64,000 nt of DNA from an uncultured Aquimarina sp. (GCA_947499005.1 CANMML010000001.1:270145-334144); one strand, 5' to 3'; numbered from the stretch's first letter, positions 52,638-62,638 are shown. Made by a program: numbers and translations. The notes: generated from the sequence alone by a model not told the origin.

Positions 52638-55600
52638 ATGAAAAGAATAATACTAATGCTTGCTTTAGTTACTGGTTTGGTCAGTTCTGGGCAAACAGTA
52701 ATGCAAACATCTGTCCCGACTGTAATTGATTCGGATGCTATTGGTACAGGAAGTGCTCCAACTCAAATAACTCCAGACTTAGATTTTATCGTAACAGTTT
52801 CAGATTTAGAAGTGGGTACCTCTTACAGATTATTTAATCAATTAAGAAATGCTTCTGCAAGTCAATTTGCAGGTTTTGCAGCAAACCCATTTACAGCAAC
52901 TACCGAAACAATGACTTTTAATATTTCGGAACTCGGTTGGGCGTTTTTTGGAGGTGGAGTATTGGTCGATGAAGAAACGATAACATGGTTTACTCAATTA
53001 GATACAGGAACTACACCAGCTACTAGACTAGGCGAAGTGCAATCAAGTATTTTAGTAGATGATCCAGATACAATGCCAGGGGGAGGAGATTTAGGGATTT
53101 TACCATCGGTACAAGAAGTAGCTGTTTTATCACCTATAGCTGTTGATTACACCGTTTCAGGAACTCTTTCAAAAATTGTAACATTAGATGTAGATACAGA
53201 TAATGGTTATGCAAATATTGGTCTTTCGGTAGGAAATACAATACTTATTGATAATGTAGACATTACTTCGAGTGCACCACAAACGTTAAATTTCCTTGTA
53301 AACTTTCCTGCTACAGGAGATGTTGTCTTAGATATTTTTGCGAGAAGTGCCGATGTTACTTTGTCAGGATTAAGGATTGAAGACGCTTCTGCTATAGACT
53401 TTCCGAATTTTACAGATGTAACCGATGCCATAGGATTAGGGAACGAACCAAACAGCATAAAATATGGAGGGCCAACAGTTGCTGATTTAGATAATGATGG
53501 AGATTATGATTTTATTTTAAATAACCATAATGCTCATGAATTTGCTCCTAACGTTATTTATTTAAATAATGGTGATGGAACAGTAACAAGAAGTCAAGAA
53601 CTTTCAAGGTTTAGATTACAAGATTTACATGGTTCGGCAGCAGCGGATTACGATAATGATGGAGATTTAGACATCGCTTTAACCAATGGTGGCGGTAACG
53701 GAGCAAATCCAACCCCGCCAATTATATATACAAATGATAATGGGACTTTCATTCAAGAGAGCCCAGATCAAATAGGAATCCCTTTCGGAGGAAGAGGGCG
53801 CTCTCCAAGGTGGGTCGATTTCGATTTAGATGGAGATTTAGATATTGCGTTTATAAATGCTGTCCCTATTGACCCTTCCGAAAGTCAACATGTATTTTAC
53901 GTGAATAATGGAGATGGAGTAAGTCCGAGATTTTCTCGTATTGCTGTGCCAGGTTTAGAAGATGCTAGATCAGAAAGAGTACTGATAACAGATCTTAATA
54001 ACGATCATATTGATGATATTTTAATGATAGCACCATTATCAGTTTGGAAAGGGAATGGAGATTTTTCTTTTACAGATATGTCCGAAGAATGGTTGCCTGC
54101 TTCTAGTCCTTTTGTAGGAGCTATTAGAAATAGATTTTTCAACCTAGCCGCTTCTCATATCGATATTGATAATGATGGTGATTTGGATGTATATGTTACA
54201 GGTGGACAGGGTGTTTTTGCAATTGCAGATAATAATGCTATTGATCACGATCCCGTTTCAAAAAGATTTGACGCAAGGCTTTCTGGAAGTAATGGAACTT
54301 TTCAGATTGATTTTAAATCGGCAGGAGATTTACGATTATTCGAGTTAGACTTACTAGGCCGAGGTGGTTTTGATGATGAATACCCTATTTTCTTAGGAAG
54401 TGCTAAGTCGCGAAATATTGTTTTGTCTCTTGAAAACAATGTGTTTGATGAAGGTAATCCAGAAAGAGAATTGAATATTACACAAGCTAACGCTGCAGGA
54501 TTTCCAACAGCTGGAGAAAGAACTGAAAACGGGATCTACATTGGTTACCTAGGTAGTGACGAGTGGAGAATTGAAACGGTTAGAAATGGGAATATCTTCT
54601 TTAATATTACTTTTTCTTTAGATGGTGTAGATGAATTTGTGTCGACAACTCCAGCAGCAGGAAACAGAAATATTCAAGATGTTTTATTAAGAAACGATAT
54701 TTCATCAGGTGGAGGTTTTGTAGATGTTTCGGAAGCATGGAATATCCCTAGAGGAGGTACGCACCCAGGAGTTGTAACAGCAGACTTTAACAATGATGGG
54801 CTTCAGGATATGATGGTACACCGCTATGCTTTTGTAAGAAACAGAAGATCCGATTACATATTAATGAATACAGGGACTAGTTTTGAAGTTTCAACTTCGC
54901 ATGGAGCACACAACCGTAGTTCGATCAGTCACGGAGATATGGGACAACCTTTCGATTATGATAATGACGGGGATATAGATATATTTAATGGAGACGATGA
55001 ATTTGGAGCATGGTATATTTATCAAAATACAAATGGTACAACTAATGGTAATTATGCAACAGTAAAAGTAGGATATTCACCAATTTCAAATATTGATCCT
55101 ATTTCTGCAGAAGTAACTATTACTACTTCAAATGGAGAACAATTTAAAAGAGTAGCTTCTGCTGGAGCTGTTTTTTCTCAAAGTTTATTAAACATTGTAC
55201 ATTTTGGAATAGGAAGTGCTGCTACGATAGATAACATCACCGTACGTTGGAGAAATGGAGAAGAAGCTGAGTTTAACGATGAAGCTGCAAACCAATTATT
55301 TGATACAGATGCTTTAGATCCTACAAGTTTAGCTATTAATCCAGATCCTATAGAAGTACGTGTAGGGACGACAACTGAAGTTGAATTGGTAGTTGATCCT
55401 GTATTTGCAAATCGAGATGTTGTTTGGGCTTCTGCAGATGAAACTATTGCTACAGTAGATCAAGAAGGTAATGTAACAGGGGTTTTAGAAGGAGGTTCGA
55501 CTACGATTACTGCAACAAGTGTTGGAGATAACTCGGTTGTAGGTACAGCAACAGTAAATGTAGTTGCCTTTTTCCCAATAGCAGCAGCTTCTATCACCTT

Positions 55601-56501
55601 AGATGTAGAGTCTTTTAATATAGTTGAAGGTAATACTAGGCTGATAAATGCAGAAGTACTACCAGCAGATGCCGATGATAAAGATGTAACATGGAGGAGT
55701 AGTGATGAAAGTGTTGCAACGGTAAACTCTAATGGTTTAATTACAGCTGTTGCAGACGGAACGGCAATAATAACAGCAGAATTAACATCGAATACTTCTA
55801 TTAGCGATCAAGTAACTGTAACTGTTACGAGATTTTTTGCTCCAAGTTTAAGCTTTGTTGATATTGAAAGTATTAGAGATACAGAGTTTCCGATAGGAGG
55901 GACGATTGAAGTTGCTACAAATTATCACGCAGGATCAGGAAACACAATTGTTTCGGGAGTAGATGGAGGAATTAGATATTTCTTAAGACATTTGACTTCT
56001 GGTTTTGATGTCATTAGAGATTTTGATATTGTAAGTGATGCTTCTGTTATCGATACAGAATCGGGAACATCAACCGTAACACTGAATATCAATTTAGATG
56101 ATTTACCTCCAAATTCAGATCCAATTTTACCAAGTGCCGATTTAGAAAACGAAGAGTTTTATTTCTTATTTGCGCAATTTAGCAATAGTGAAGGAGACAG
56201 GTTTGATCTTACACTTTCAAATATAAATATTGTCGAGGCTAATTTGTCAGTTGATGGTTTTGAGGATTTTGAAGAAGATATAGTAATGTTTCCTAATCCT
56301 TCATCTAATATAATTTCTTTTACGAATATGCAGAGTGGAATTCATAAGGTATCTGTAAAAAATATATTAGGGCAAAGTTTAATTGATGAAGAAATAGAAA
56401 AAGGAGGTAGTATTTCGGTGACTTCTCTTAGTAGTGGTTTCTATATAGTAACCTTGCAAAAAGAAGGCAAGAAGAGAGCCTTTAATTTGATTAAAGAATA
56501 A
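52638..56501 (+). CDS. Large T9SS surface protein with FG-GAP repeats, ASPIC/UnbV and two Ig-like (Big2) domains
   Basis: 1287 residues. After a signal peptide (RIILMLALVTGLVSSGQ) come beta-sandwich domains. From about 275 there are at least seven calcium-loop FG-GAP/VCBS motifs (DLDNDGDYDF, DYDNDGDLDI, DFDLDGDLDI, DIDNDGDLDV, DFNNDGLQDM, DYDNDGDIDI). An ASPIC/UnbV module follows (GIGSAATIDNITVRWRNGEEAEF), then two Big2 domains (VVWASADETIATVDQEGNVTGV; VTWRSSDESVATVNSNGLITAV). A type A sorting domain ends it (FPNPSSNIISF...LSSGFYIVTLQKEGKKRAFNLIKE). Likely a cell-surface adhesin or polymer-binding protein; the ligand is unknown. Confidence 0.9.
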   Translation: MKRIILMLALVTGLVSSGQTVMQTSVPTVIDSDAIGTGSAPTQITPDLDFIVTVSDLEVGTSYRLFNQLRNASASQFAGFAANPFTATTETMTFNISELGWAFFGGGVLVDEETITWFTQLDTGTTPATRLGEVQSSILVDDPDTMPGGGDLGILPSVQEVAVLSPIAVDYTVSGTLSKIVTLDVDTDNGYANIGLSVGNTILIDNVDITSSAPQTLNFLVNFPATGDVVLDIFARSADVTLSGLRIEDASAIDFPNFTDVTDAIGLGNEPNSIKYGGPTVADLDNDGDYDFILNNHNAHEFAPNVIYLNNGDGTVTRSQELSRFRLQDLHGSAAADYDNDGDLDIALTNGGGNGANPTPPIIYTNDNGTFIQESPDQIGIPFGGRGRSPRWVDFDLDGDLDIAFINAVPIDPSESQHVFYVNNGDGVSPRFSRIAVPGLEDARSERVLITDLNNDHIDDILMIAPLSVWKGNGDFSFTDMSEEWLPASSPFVGAIRNRFFNLAASHIDIDNDGDLDVYVTGGQGVFAIADNNAIDHDPVSKRFDARLSGSNGTFQIDFKSAGDLRLFELDLLGRGGFDDEYPIFLGSAKSRNIVLSLENNVFDEGNPERELNITQANAAGFPTAGERTENGIYIGYLGSDEWRIETVRNGNIFFNITFSLDGVDEFVSTTPAAGNRNIQDVLLRNDISSGGGFVDVSEAWNIPRGGTHPGVVTADFNNDGLQDMMVHRYAFVRNRRSDYILMNTGTSFEVSTSHGAHNRSSISHGDMGQPFDYDNDGDIDIFNGDDEFGAWYIYQNTNGTTNGNYATVKVGYSPISNIDPISAEVTITTSNGEQFKRVASAGAVFSQSLLNIVHFGIGSAATIDNITVRWRNGEEAEFNDEAANQLFDTDALDPTSLAINPDPIEVRVGTTTEVELVVDPVFANRDVVWASADETIATVDQEGNVTGVLEGGSTTITATSVGDNSVVGTATVNVVAFFPIAAASITLDVESFNIVEGNTRLINAEVLPADADDKDVTWRSSDESVATVNSNGLITAVADGTAIITAELTSNTSISDQVTVTVTRFFAPSLSFVDIESIRDTEFPIGGTIEVATNYHAGSGNTIVSGVDGGIRYFLRHLTSGFDVIRDFDIVSDASVIDTESGTSTVTLNINLDDLPPNSDPILPSADLENEEFYFLFAQFSNSEGDRFDLTLSNINIVEANLSVDGFEDFEEDIVMFPNPSSNIISFTNMQSGIHKVSVKNILGQSLIDEEIEKGGSISVTSLSSGFYIVTLQKEGKKRAFNLIKE

Positions 56502-56524
56502 TATTGAGTTTGATTTAGTTGTTG

Positions 56525-56564
56525 TAGAAAAGGCTTCTCGTTTTAGAGAAGCCTTTTCTTTTTT
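56525..56564 (+). terminator. Terminator of the large surface protein gene
   Basis: Perfect 14-bp arms AGAAAAGGCTTCTC/GAGAAGCCTTTTCT with a 6-base loop and a following run of six T. Confidence 0.9.
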
Positions 56565-56696
56565 ATACCATTTGTCCCGCTCTAAAATAGTGTTACACTC
56601 AAATGTTATTTATGGAATCAAATTATGTAAAATGTACACAAAAGTCTCATCAAGCAATTTTTTATATCAGAAAAATTAATGAGATTATACTTCAAG

Positions 56697-57461
56697 TTAA
56701 TTATTAAGCCATTCTTTAAACCCTTTTACACGTTCACGACTTACAATAATTTGATCATCAAAAGCTTTTTTTAATTTAATCTCTAATCGAGAATTTGTGT
56801 AAGCGATAATATCATCAATAGCATTAATGTTTACAAAAGCTTTTCTATTTACCCTATGAAATAAATTAGGATCAAGATCATCTCCTATTTTTTCAAGAGA
56901 ATGTTCTAAAAGATAATTTCTGTTATCAGTAGTATTAATATAAGTTCCTTTATTTTCACTGTAAATACATTGAATATCAGAAATGGAAACCACTTTTAAG
57001 TGTTGACCTACTTTAAATGAAAACCGTTCTTTGTATGTGTTTTGATGATTTGAAACCAATAAGTTTTTTAGATCTTGAAGGTTTACAGATGGTTGAGGTT
57101 GTTCAAAGTGAGACCTGTATTTATCGATAGCGTCTTCCAGGTCATCTGGATCGATAGGTTTTAATAAATAATCAACACTCTTTAGTTTAAATGCTTGCAA
57201 GGCATACTGATCATAAGCCGTTGTAAAAATAATGGCACTATCAGTCGATATTTCATCAAAAATATCAAATGAAATACCATCGCTTAATTGAATATCAAGA
57301 AATATAATATCGGGATGCGTATTCTGAGAAAACCATTCTATAGCTTCTTTTACAGAATGAAGCATTGTAATTACTTCCAAATTAATACCCTCAACCATTC
57401 GTCTTAACAAACGTGCAGCGGGTTTTTCATCTTCTATAATTATAGTTGTTATTGTAGACAT
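56697..57461 (-). CDS. LytTR response regulator
   Basis: 254 residues. The receiver domain has IIIEDEKPAARLLRRM, the phosphoacceptor aspartate in DIIFLDIQL, and the conserved threonine and lysine (IIFTTAYDQYALQAFKLKSVDYLLKPID). The C-terminal LytTR DNA-binding domain is at about 150-250 (DIQCIYSENKGTYINT, LFHRVNRKAFVNINAI, LKKAFDDQIIVSRERVKGFKEWL). It overlaps the kinase gene by one base; the kinase is translated first. Confidence 0.95.
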   Translation of the reverse strand: MSTITTIIIEDEKPAARLLRRMVEGINLEVITMLHSVKEAIEWFSQNTHPDIIFLDIQLSDGISFDIFDEISTDSAIIFTTAYDQYALQAFKLKSVDYLLKPIDPDDLEDAIDKYRSHFEQPQPSVNLQDLKNLLVSNHQNTYKERFSFKVGQHLKVVSISDIQCIYSENKGTYINTTDNRNYLLEHSLEKIGDDLDPNLFHRVNRKAFVNINAIDDIIAYTNSRLEIKLKKAFDDQIIVSRERVKGFKEWLNN

Positions 57462-59095
57462 TATTGATGTTTATTTTGTTTGTCAAGAATTTTTTGAATC
57501 TCCTTAGCTTCCCAATCTGCACCAAAAACCAATGAGTTTTTAAAAGTATATATGGCATGACTTAATAATCCAAGTCCCCAACCAATTAAAGGGAAAAGAA
57601 ACCAAGTAGTTTGCCAACCATCCTGAATGTAATTAATCAACATCAACCCAGGGTTGACAAGTAAATAATTGACGAGGTGATTGTAAAACTCCTTCTGTTT
57701 AATAATATATTGATTTGCGATTTGATGTTTCTTCCCGAGGTCTTTTTCCAGACCAAAAATCTTATTCTCATCAAATAACTGTTGCAACTTTCTTTTTTCC
57801 CATGCCGAAGAAATAAAAGGATTCTTTTTAAATGCGATTAATGCCTGCGCGATCACCCCAATACCCCAACCAATAGCAGGATAAATAATCCACAAATAAT
57901 CAGGAGAATATTTTAAATTGAAAAAAAGTAATACGATCATTCCTATTGCATAAGCTGCTAGATTAAAATAAAATTCTTTTCTTTTTTTTACGCGAGACTG
58001 TGCTTTATCGTATTCCACTATATAATTACTGTCCATAATTTCGGTGTTAATAACAGTAGTGTCTTTATTTAGAATAGGAAGTTTAGCAATAAAGGCATTA
58101 TTAGTCTTTTGGACTTCAAATGTTTTTGTTCTCAACATTTCGTATCTAGTTTTGATGTTGGTCAAACCAACACCAGTAGAAAATTGCATTACTGTTTTGG
58201 GTTGTAAATTGTTTTCAATGTGTAAAAAACCATCTTTTTCAAAAATGGTAATCGTCAGCGGTTTATCTGTAGTGACGACATTATGCTTCACAGCATTTTC
58301 TAATAATAACTGAAGGGAAAGCGGAATGATTTTCCCTTCAGGATTTTCAAGTTTATTAGGGAAGTGTACGATCAAACAATCTTCAAATCGCTTTTGAAGT
58401 AATGAAATGTAGGTTTTTCCAAATTTAATTTCATCTTTTAACGGAACTACATCTTTCGTTTTTTGTTCTAAAATATAGCGATATACTTTTGCTAAATCTG
58501 TGGTGAATCTTCGTGCAGCCTTGGCATCTTCATCAATTAAAGCCGTCAATACATTAAGACTATTGAATAAAAAATGAGGATCTAATTGATTGCGAAGTGC
58601 ATCGAATTTGGCAGTAGCTGTATTCGCAATTATTTTTTGTTCTTTAACTTTTTTCTCTTGAATGGCTTTGATAAAGCCCCAAGCCATAAAGAAAAGGGTA
58701 ATCCCAGCACCAATAAGTGCCGAAAAAACATAACTGTTTTTTTGATTTGGTAAGTCTGCTATAAATTCCTGATGGGTTAGTTCTTTAGAGATAATTACAT
58801 AATGAGAATATTTTAAAAGAATTATTGTTATTAAAAGCAGCACAATACTACCCAAAAGGCCTGAGAAAAACTTCTGGACACCTTGTTTGTCCCAGCTTAA
58901 CTTCTTCTCGATAAAATCAAAAAAAGGCAATAATACTAGTAAAATAACAGTATTGTAGACCAAATTAATAAATGCAGCTCTTGGACTTAAAAAATACCCC
59001 CAGAAACTAAAGCTGTATTGTGTTAATGAGTTTACAACATGTAAAAACAAAGCAACCCCCAGTATTATTTTTAAATATTTTTTAAATGTTCCCAT
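57461..59095 (-). CDS. LytS-type histidine kinase ending in two 2TM domains
   Basis: 544 residues: four N-terminal membrane helices (about 7-155), a helix, then the His_kinase domain with the phosphorylated histidine in RNQLDPHFLFNSLNVLTAL. The GHKL ATPase has ENAVKHN and GVGLTNIKTRYEM. After residue about 355 come two successive 2TM domains (PF13239), EFYFNLAAYAIGMIVLLFF...WGIGVIAQALIAFKKN and EFYNHLVNYLLVNPGLMLI...WGLGLLSHAIYTFKNS, each with the HWE-like W-E-x-(R/A)-(K/E) tail. So the catalytic core is clamped between membrane segments. Pairs with the LytTR regulator gene. Confidence 0.93.
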   Translation of the reverse strand: MGTFKKYLKIILGVALFLHVVNSLTQYSFSFWGYFLSPRAAFINLVYNTVILLVLLPFFDFIEKKLSWDKQGVQKFFSGLLGSIVLLLITIILLKYSHYVIISKELTHQEFIADLPNQKNSYVFSALIGAGITLFFMAWGFIKAIQEKKVKEQKIIANTATAKFDALRNQLDPHFLFNSLNVLTALIDEDAKAARRFTTDLAKVYRYILEQKTKDVVPLKDEIKFGKTYISLLQKRFEDCLIVHFPNKLENPEGKIIPLSLQLLLENAVKHNVVTTDKPLTITIFEKDGFLHIENNLQPKTVMQFSTGVGLTNIKTRYEMLRTKTFEVQKTNNAFIAKLPILNKDTTVINTEIMDSNYIVEYDKAQSRVKKRKEFYFNLAAYAIGMIVLLFFNLKYSPDYLWIIYPAIGWGIGVIAQALIAFKKNPFISSAWEKRKLQQLFDENKIFGLEKDLGKKHQIANQYIIKQKEFYNHLVNYLLVNPGLMLINYIQDGWQTTWFLFPLIGWGLGLLSHAIYTFKNSLVFGADWEAKEIQKILDKQNKHQ

Positions 59096-59169
59096 TATAA
59101 AGACAATTAATGTAAGATTAGTTAAAAAAAATTACCCTGTCAAAGTTTATTTGTGCGCTGCACTTTATT

Positions 59170-59380
59170 GGTCTCAATAACAGTTAAAACGATGTGCTTT
59201 AGTACATTTCATTTTTGGTTTCTAAAAATTTTGTCTGCAGCTATAGGCATTAAGCTTTAAGCAGTAGGCCTTATGTATATTAATGTAGCCTACAGCTTAC
59301 AGCAATAAGTTAGCAAATAGAAAAAGACTTTCAGTTGTAATCGAAACTATGGATCTTCCTGTCCATAGTGGTTCATTTGG
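59170..59380 (+). repeat. Dispersed intergenic repeat, copy C (long form)
   Basis: About 211 bases, same family as 36657-36800 and 51244-51440. The end forms CTATGGA/TCCATAG, a perfect 7-bp stem. The middle has GTAGGC/GCCTAC arms. Its last bases overlap the stop codon of the TPR lipoprotein gene (59373-60050). Lies upstream of the kinase gene. Confidence 0.75.
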
Positions 59381-60050
59381 TATTACTACATTCATTCAGC
59401 ACAGACAAAACACGATCCTTTCCCCAAGTAGGTCCAAAAGTTTCTTTAGGAGCATCGTTTTCAAATAAAGCTAATGCTTTTTCAAAAGCTTGGCAATAAG
59501 GAGTGGTATCACGACCAAACCACTTAGCTTCTCCCATTTTCCAATCAGCTAAACCAGCTACTGCCCTTGGATTTTTTGGAGCTATAGTTACAGCTTCCAT
59601 ATATAACTTTTCAATTTTCGGAGCTAAGGTTTGAGACTTATTCTGGGGATCGAGCATCATTTCACCAAGAAGGATCATTGCCTGTAAAACTTTTACTTCT
59701 ACGGTATTGTCCGTAAAAATCTCTGCTTCGTTCAAATGATTCTGTGCCTTTTTTAAATTGATAGCTACTTGCTTCTTGTCAGGATTATCAAAACTATTAG
59801 TAGCATACACTAATGCAGTATAATAATAAGGTAACCAGTTTTCCTTTTCCTTTATGGCAATACGTTCAAACAATCCAGCAGCTTCGCTTATCTTGTTTTG
59901 TTTCCAAAGGTTTAAAGCCTCTTGCATTTTCGTTGAATAGGGATCTTCCTTAGAATAATAGTTTTTATTTATTTCTATTAAAGACGAACCACAAGCGTGC
60001 AATTGAAAAGTAACCGCTAGAAGAATACAGAAATTGATAAGAGTTTTCAT
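59373..60050 (-). CDS. TPR-like lipoprotein
   Basis: 225 residues with a lipoprotein signal (FCILLAVTFQLHAC, cysteine 20), then tetratricopeptide-like helix pairs: EALNLWKQNKISEAAGLFERIAIKEKENWLPYYYTALVYA, NLKKAQNHLNEAEIFT and EKLYMEAVTIAPKNPRAVAGLADWKMGEAKW. Such proteins act as scaffolds on the periplasmic side of a membrane. The stop codon lies at the edge of repeat copy C. Partner unknown; the TonB receptor gene is about 310 bases upstream in the same direction. Confidence 0.8.
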   Translation of the reverse strand: MKTLINFCILLAVTFQLHACGSSLIEINKNYYSKEDPYSTKMQEALNLWKQNKISEAAGLFERIAIKEKENWLPYYYTALVYATNSFDNPDKKQVAINLKKAQNHLNEAEIFTDNTVEVKVLQAMILLGEMMLDPQNKSQTLAPKIEKLYMEAVTIAPKNPRAVAGLADWKMGEAKWFGRDTTPYCQAFEKALALFENDAPKETFGPTWGKDRVLSVLNECSNTK

Positions 60051-60361
60051 AAGATTGATTTTTAAGAATTAATATATAATTACAGTTCAAATATCGATTG
60101 GTATTAAAGGTTTTAATAAAATGAAATACCGAGTTGTTGTTTTTTAAGGATGAGTTGTTTTAATGTTCTTGTAGTTTTTAGGAATTAGAGTAGGCAAAGG
60201 AGGTATAGTAGATAAAGAATAAAAGAATAAAAGAATAAAAGTGTAAGGCGTAATAATTTGAAGTGCATCAGCCATCTCTTATTCATTAATCCTTTTATTC
60301 TAGAAAAGATCTATTAGCGAAGCGGTCTAAATTCTAATATCTAACAGCGTAGCAATCTAGT
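60051..60361. other. Intergenic region with a short tandem repeat
   Basis: Around 60214-60241 the 8-base unit AAAGAATA is repeated three times. Near 60310-60360 two imperfect copies of an AGCG(A/T)AGC(G/A)(G/A)TCTA motif occur. No coding frame or terminator is evident. Confidence 0.5.
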
Positions 60362-62470
60362 TTAAAGCTGCTCCAAGATATTCTTCGACTTATCCTCACT
60401 AAATGTCCAGAAGAAACCAACAAGAAAGAATTGACCAGCAGGAGGGCGTATAGCTTCACGTTGAAAAACCCCAGTTGGATCAGGAGAGTTAGCATAGCGA
60501 TATCCAAAAACATCATTACCCCCCAAAACATTACTCGCAGAGACAAACAGAATTTTTTGAGGAGAAATGAGATAAGCCAGGTTTAGGTTAAGCGCATTGG
60601 TCCAGTTTGTTTTATCATTCAAAAAGCCAGATTCATTTGGATTCGTAAATGTTCTTCCAGAAGATGCCCCCCATGAAGTTCCTATTTGAGTCTTCCATTT
60701 TTCTACCCATAGCTTCGTAACTAAAGAGAAATTATGTTTAGCTCCAAAAGAAGGAGTCGCCTCACTTGTGAAGTTTTCACTAAAGCGTTTATTCTCCAAA
60801 AAAGAGTAAGTCACCCAATACTCAAGATTTTTAATAGACTTTTTGTCCCTCCAAAATAATTCGGCACCACTAGTCTTCCCAAAACCATCACTAGTAAAGT
60901 TCGAGCTATCCAAAGCAGACATCCCATCAAAACGAATCAAATCATCATATTTTTTGCGAAAAATTTCCGTTCTCAACATACGGTCATTCTTTTTGAAAGT
61001 ATAATTAGCAACATAATGCGTTGCTTTTTCAGAAGAAATATCAAGAGATTCCAACGAGCGATTCGCATTAAAAAGTTGAGCAAATTCTCCATAAGCCAAA
61101 GAAAATTGCGAAGACTTAGAAGCCTTTATAGCCAAAGAAGCACGAGGTTGAATAGCATGCTCATTAACTGCATCAAAATATCCATAGCGAAGTCCCAGCT
61201 TAATCGCAAAATGATTTCCAAATCTAAAAGTACCATCAGACCAAGCAGCAGAAATAGCACTAGAATGGTCACTAGAACTTAAAAATTGCTCAGCTCCCAT
61301 ATTCCATTGAATATAATTCGAAACACGTTTGTTCAAATTTACCTTCAAATGACCATCAGTAATATCGACATTATTTCGAAAAGTATTAAAACGAAAACGA
61401 GACTTATCATACGAGATAGCAGCTCCCGTTCTTATTTTCCATCCCTTGCCCAGTTTCCCCTTGTAAGTAGTATTCAAATAAACATTAGCATTTTTATTCT
61501 CAATAGTTTCTCCTTCACGAGTGACAGCAGTCTTACTAAAAAGTCCCAGATCAGAAAAAGTTCCTCCAATATAAGTCTTCAATAATCCTTTTTTAAATTG
61601 ATTTCGGTAAATAACTTCTCCAGAGAACAATTCAAAAGGCTTTGTGAAATCAATACGCTGAGAAATAACCTCATTATAAGGAGCAAGATTCAAGTATTGC
61701 GAATTAAAAGTCAAAGAACTCTTTTTCCAAGCTTTTGTACCTGCAAGACCTCCACCAACAGACATTACCGAAACATTCAGCTCATCCTTTTCGGCAACAT
61801 CATTACTATTTAGGTTAACAATTGCAGAAAGTGCCTGACCAAATTCAACATCATACCCTCCAGTAGAAAAATTCACCCCTTTAAATAAGAAAGGAGAATA
61901 CCTACCACGAGTAGGAGTATTCCCAGCAGTAGATAAGAACGGTTGAAATACACGTTGCCCATCAATAAAGATTTGAGACTCCCTCGCTTGGCCTCCCCTA
62001 ACAAACAAGCGTCCATCCGAAGTATTTTGAGAAGTACCAGGCAAACGTTGCAAAGCCCCAAAGACATCACCAACAGCTCCAGCCGTTGTTACAATATCCA
62101 TAGGAGTAAGGACAGCAGTTTTATTATTCGAACTCGCATTCATATTTCCAGCAGTAATCTCAACACTACTCAAATTATTAAAAGAAGGTTTCATCGCAAT
62201 TGTAACAACATCGTTTTTCGAAACATCAATCGATGAATAAGTAGTCTCATAACCAACAAACGAAACCACTAATAACTGCTGTCCATCAAGACGAGTCTCA
62301 AAAGAAAATTCACCTTTAGTACCGCTAATACAGCCATCATACGAATTGTCGATCATAACATTGGCTCCAGCGATGGGTTTACCTTTACTATTAGTAACCG
62401 TACCAGAAACCGTATGGCCAACACATATAATAGAATGTATAAATATGAGAAAGTAGAATAATTGTTTCAT
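60362..62470 (-). CDS. TonB-dependent receptor with carboxypeptidase-regulatory domain
   Basis: 702 residues: a signal peptide (FYFLIFIHSIICVGH), CarbopepD_reg-like domain (VSGTVTNSKGKPIAGANVMIDNSYDGCISGTKGEFSF...SFVGYETTYSSID), plug (PMDIVTTAGAVGDVFGALQRLPGTS...GRLFVRGGQARESQIFIDGQRV) and a beta barrel ending ILEQL. The barrel is somewhat short for the class, but no break is seen. No SusD partner is adjacent, so it is not a SusCD polysaccharide locus; the substrate (metal chelate, peptide or other) is unknown. Confidence 0.92.
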   Translation of the reverse strand: MKQLFYFLIFIHSIICVGHTVSGTVTNSKGKPIAGANVMIDNSYDGCISGTKGEFSFETRLDGQQLLVVSFVGYETTYSSIDVSKNDVVTIAMKPSFNNLSSVEITAGNMNASSNNKTAVLTPMDIVTTAGAVGDVFGALQRLPGTSQNTSDGRLFVRGGQARESQIFIDGQRVFQPFLSTAGNTPTRGRYSPFLFKGVNFSTGGYDVEFGQALSAIVNLNSNDVAEKDELNVSVMSVGGGLAGTKAWKKSSLTFNSQYLNLAPYNEVISQRIDFTKPFELFSGEVIYRNQFKKGLLKTYIGGTFSDLGLFSKTAVTREGETIENKNANVYLNTTYKGKLGKGWKIRTGAAISYDKSRFRFNTFRNNVDITDGHLKVNLNKRVSNYIQWNMGAEQFLSSSDHSSAISAAWSDGTFRFGNHFAIKLGLRYGYFDAVNEHAIQPRASLAIKASKSSQFSLAYGEFAQLFNANRSLESLDISSEKATHYVANYTFKKNDRMLRTEIFRKKYDDLIRFDGMSALDSSNFTSDGFGKTSGAELFWRDKKSIKNLEYWVTYSFLENKRFSENFTSEATPSFGAKHNFSLVTKLWVEKWKTQIGTSWGASSGRTFTNPNESGFLNDKTNWTNALNLNLAYLISPQKILFVSASNVLGGNDVFGYRYANSPDPTGVFQREAIRPPAGQFFLVGFFWTFSEDKSKNILEQL

Positions 62471-62638
62471 GACATTTAATTTTCATTAAAACTCATCAAA
62501 TCGTATCTCGAAGAAAAACAAACTATACCCAGTTGTCATATATATAGTATGAATTGAAAAAGGACATTATATAATGTATTTATGGCGTGTCCTCTCCTTA
62601 GGGTCGAGGTCGGGCTATCCGCTATATCTTTTATTGGC
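62471..62638. other. Spacer between the TonB receptor and the repeat array
   Basis: AT-rich, with no promoter box matching TAnnTTTG in the expected place upstream of the TonB gene. Confidence 0.4.

Noticed and set aside
61016..62236. Four rightward open frames of 71-99 residues inside the TonB receptor gene
   Set aside because: Composition shadows of the leftward gene; basic, low-complexity products with no start signals.
60362..62470. SusC of a polysaccharide utilisation locus
   Set aside because: No SusD-like gene, glycoside hydrolase or sulfatase is next to it, and the receptor is shorter than SusC.
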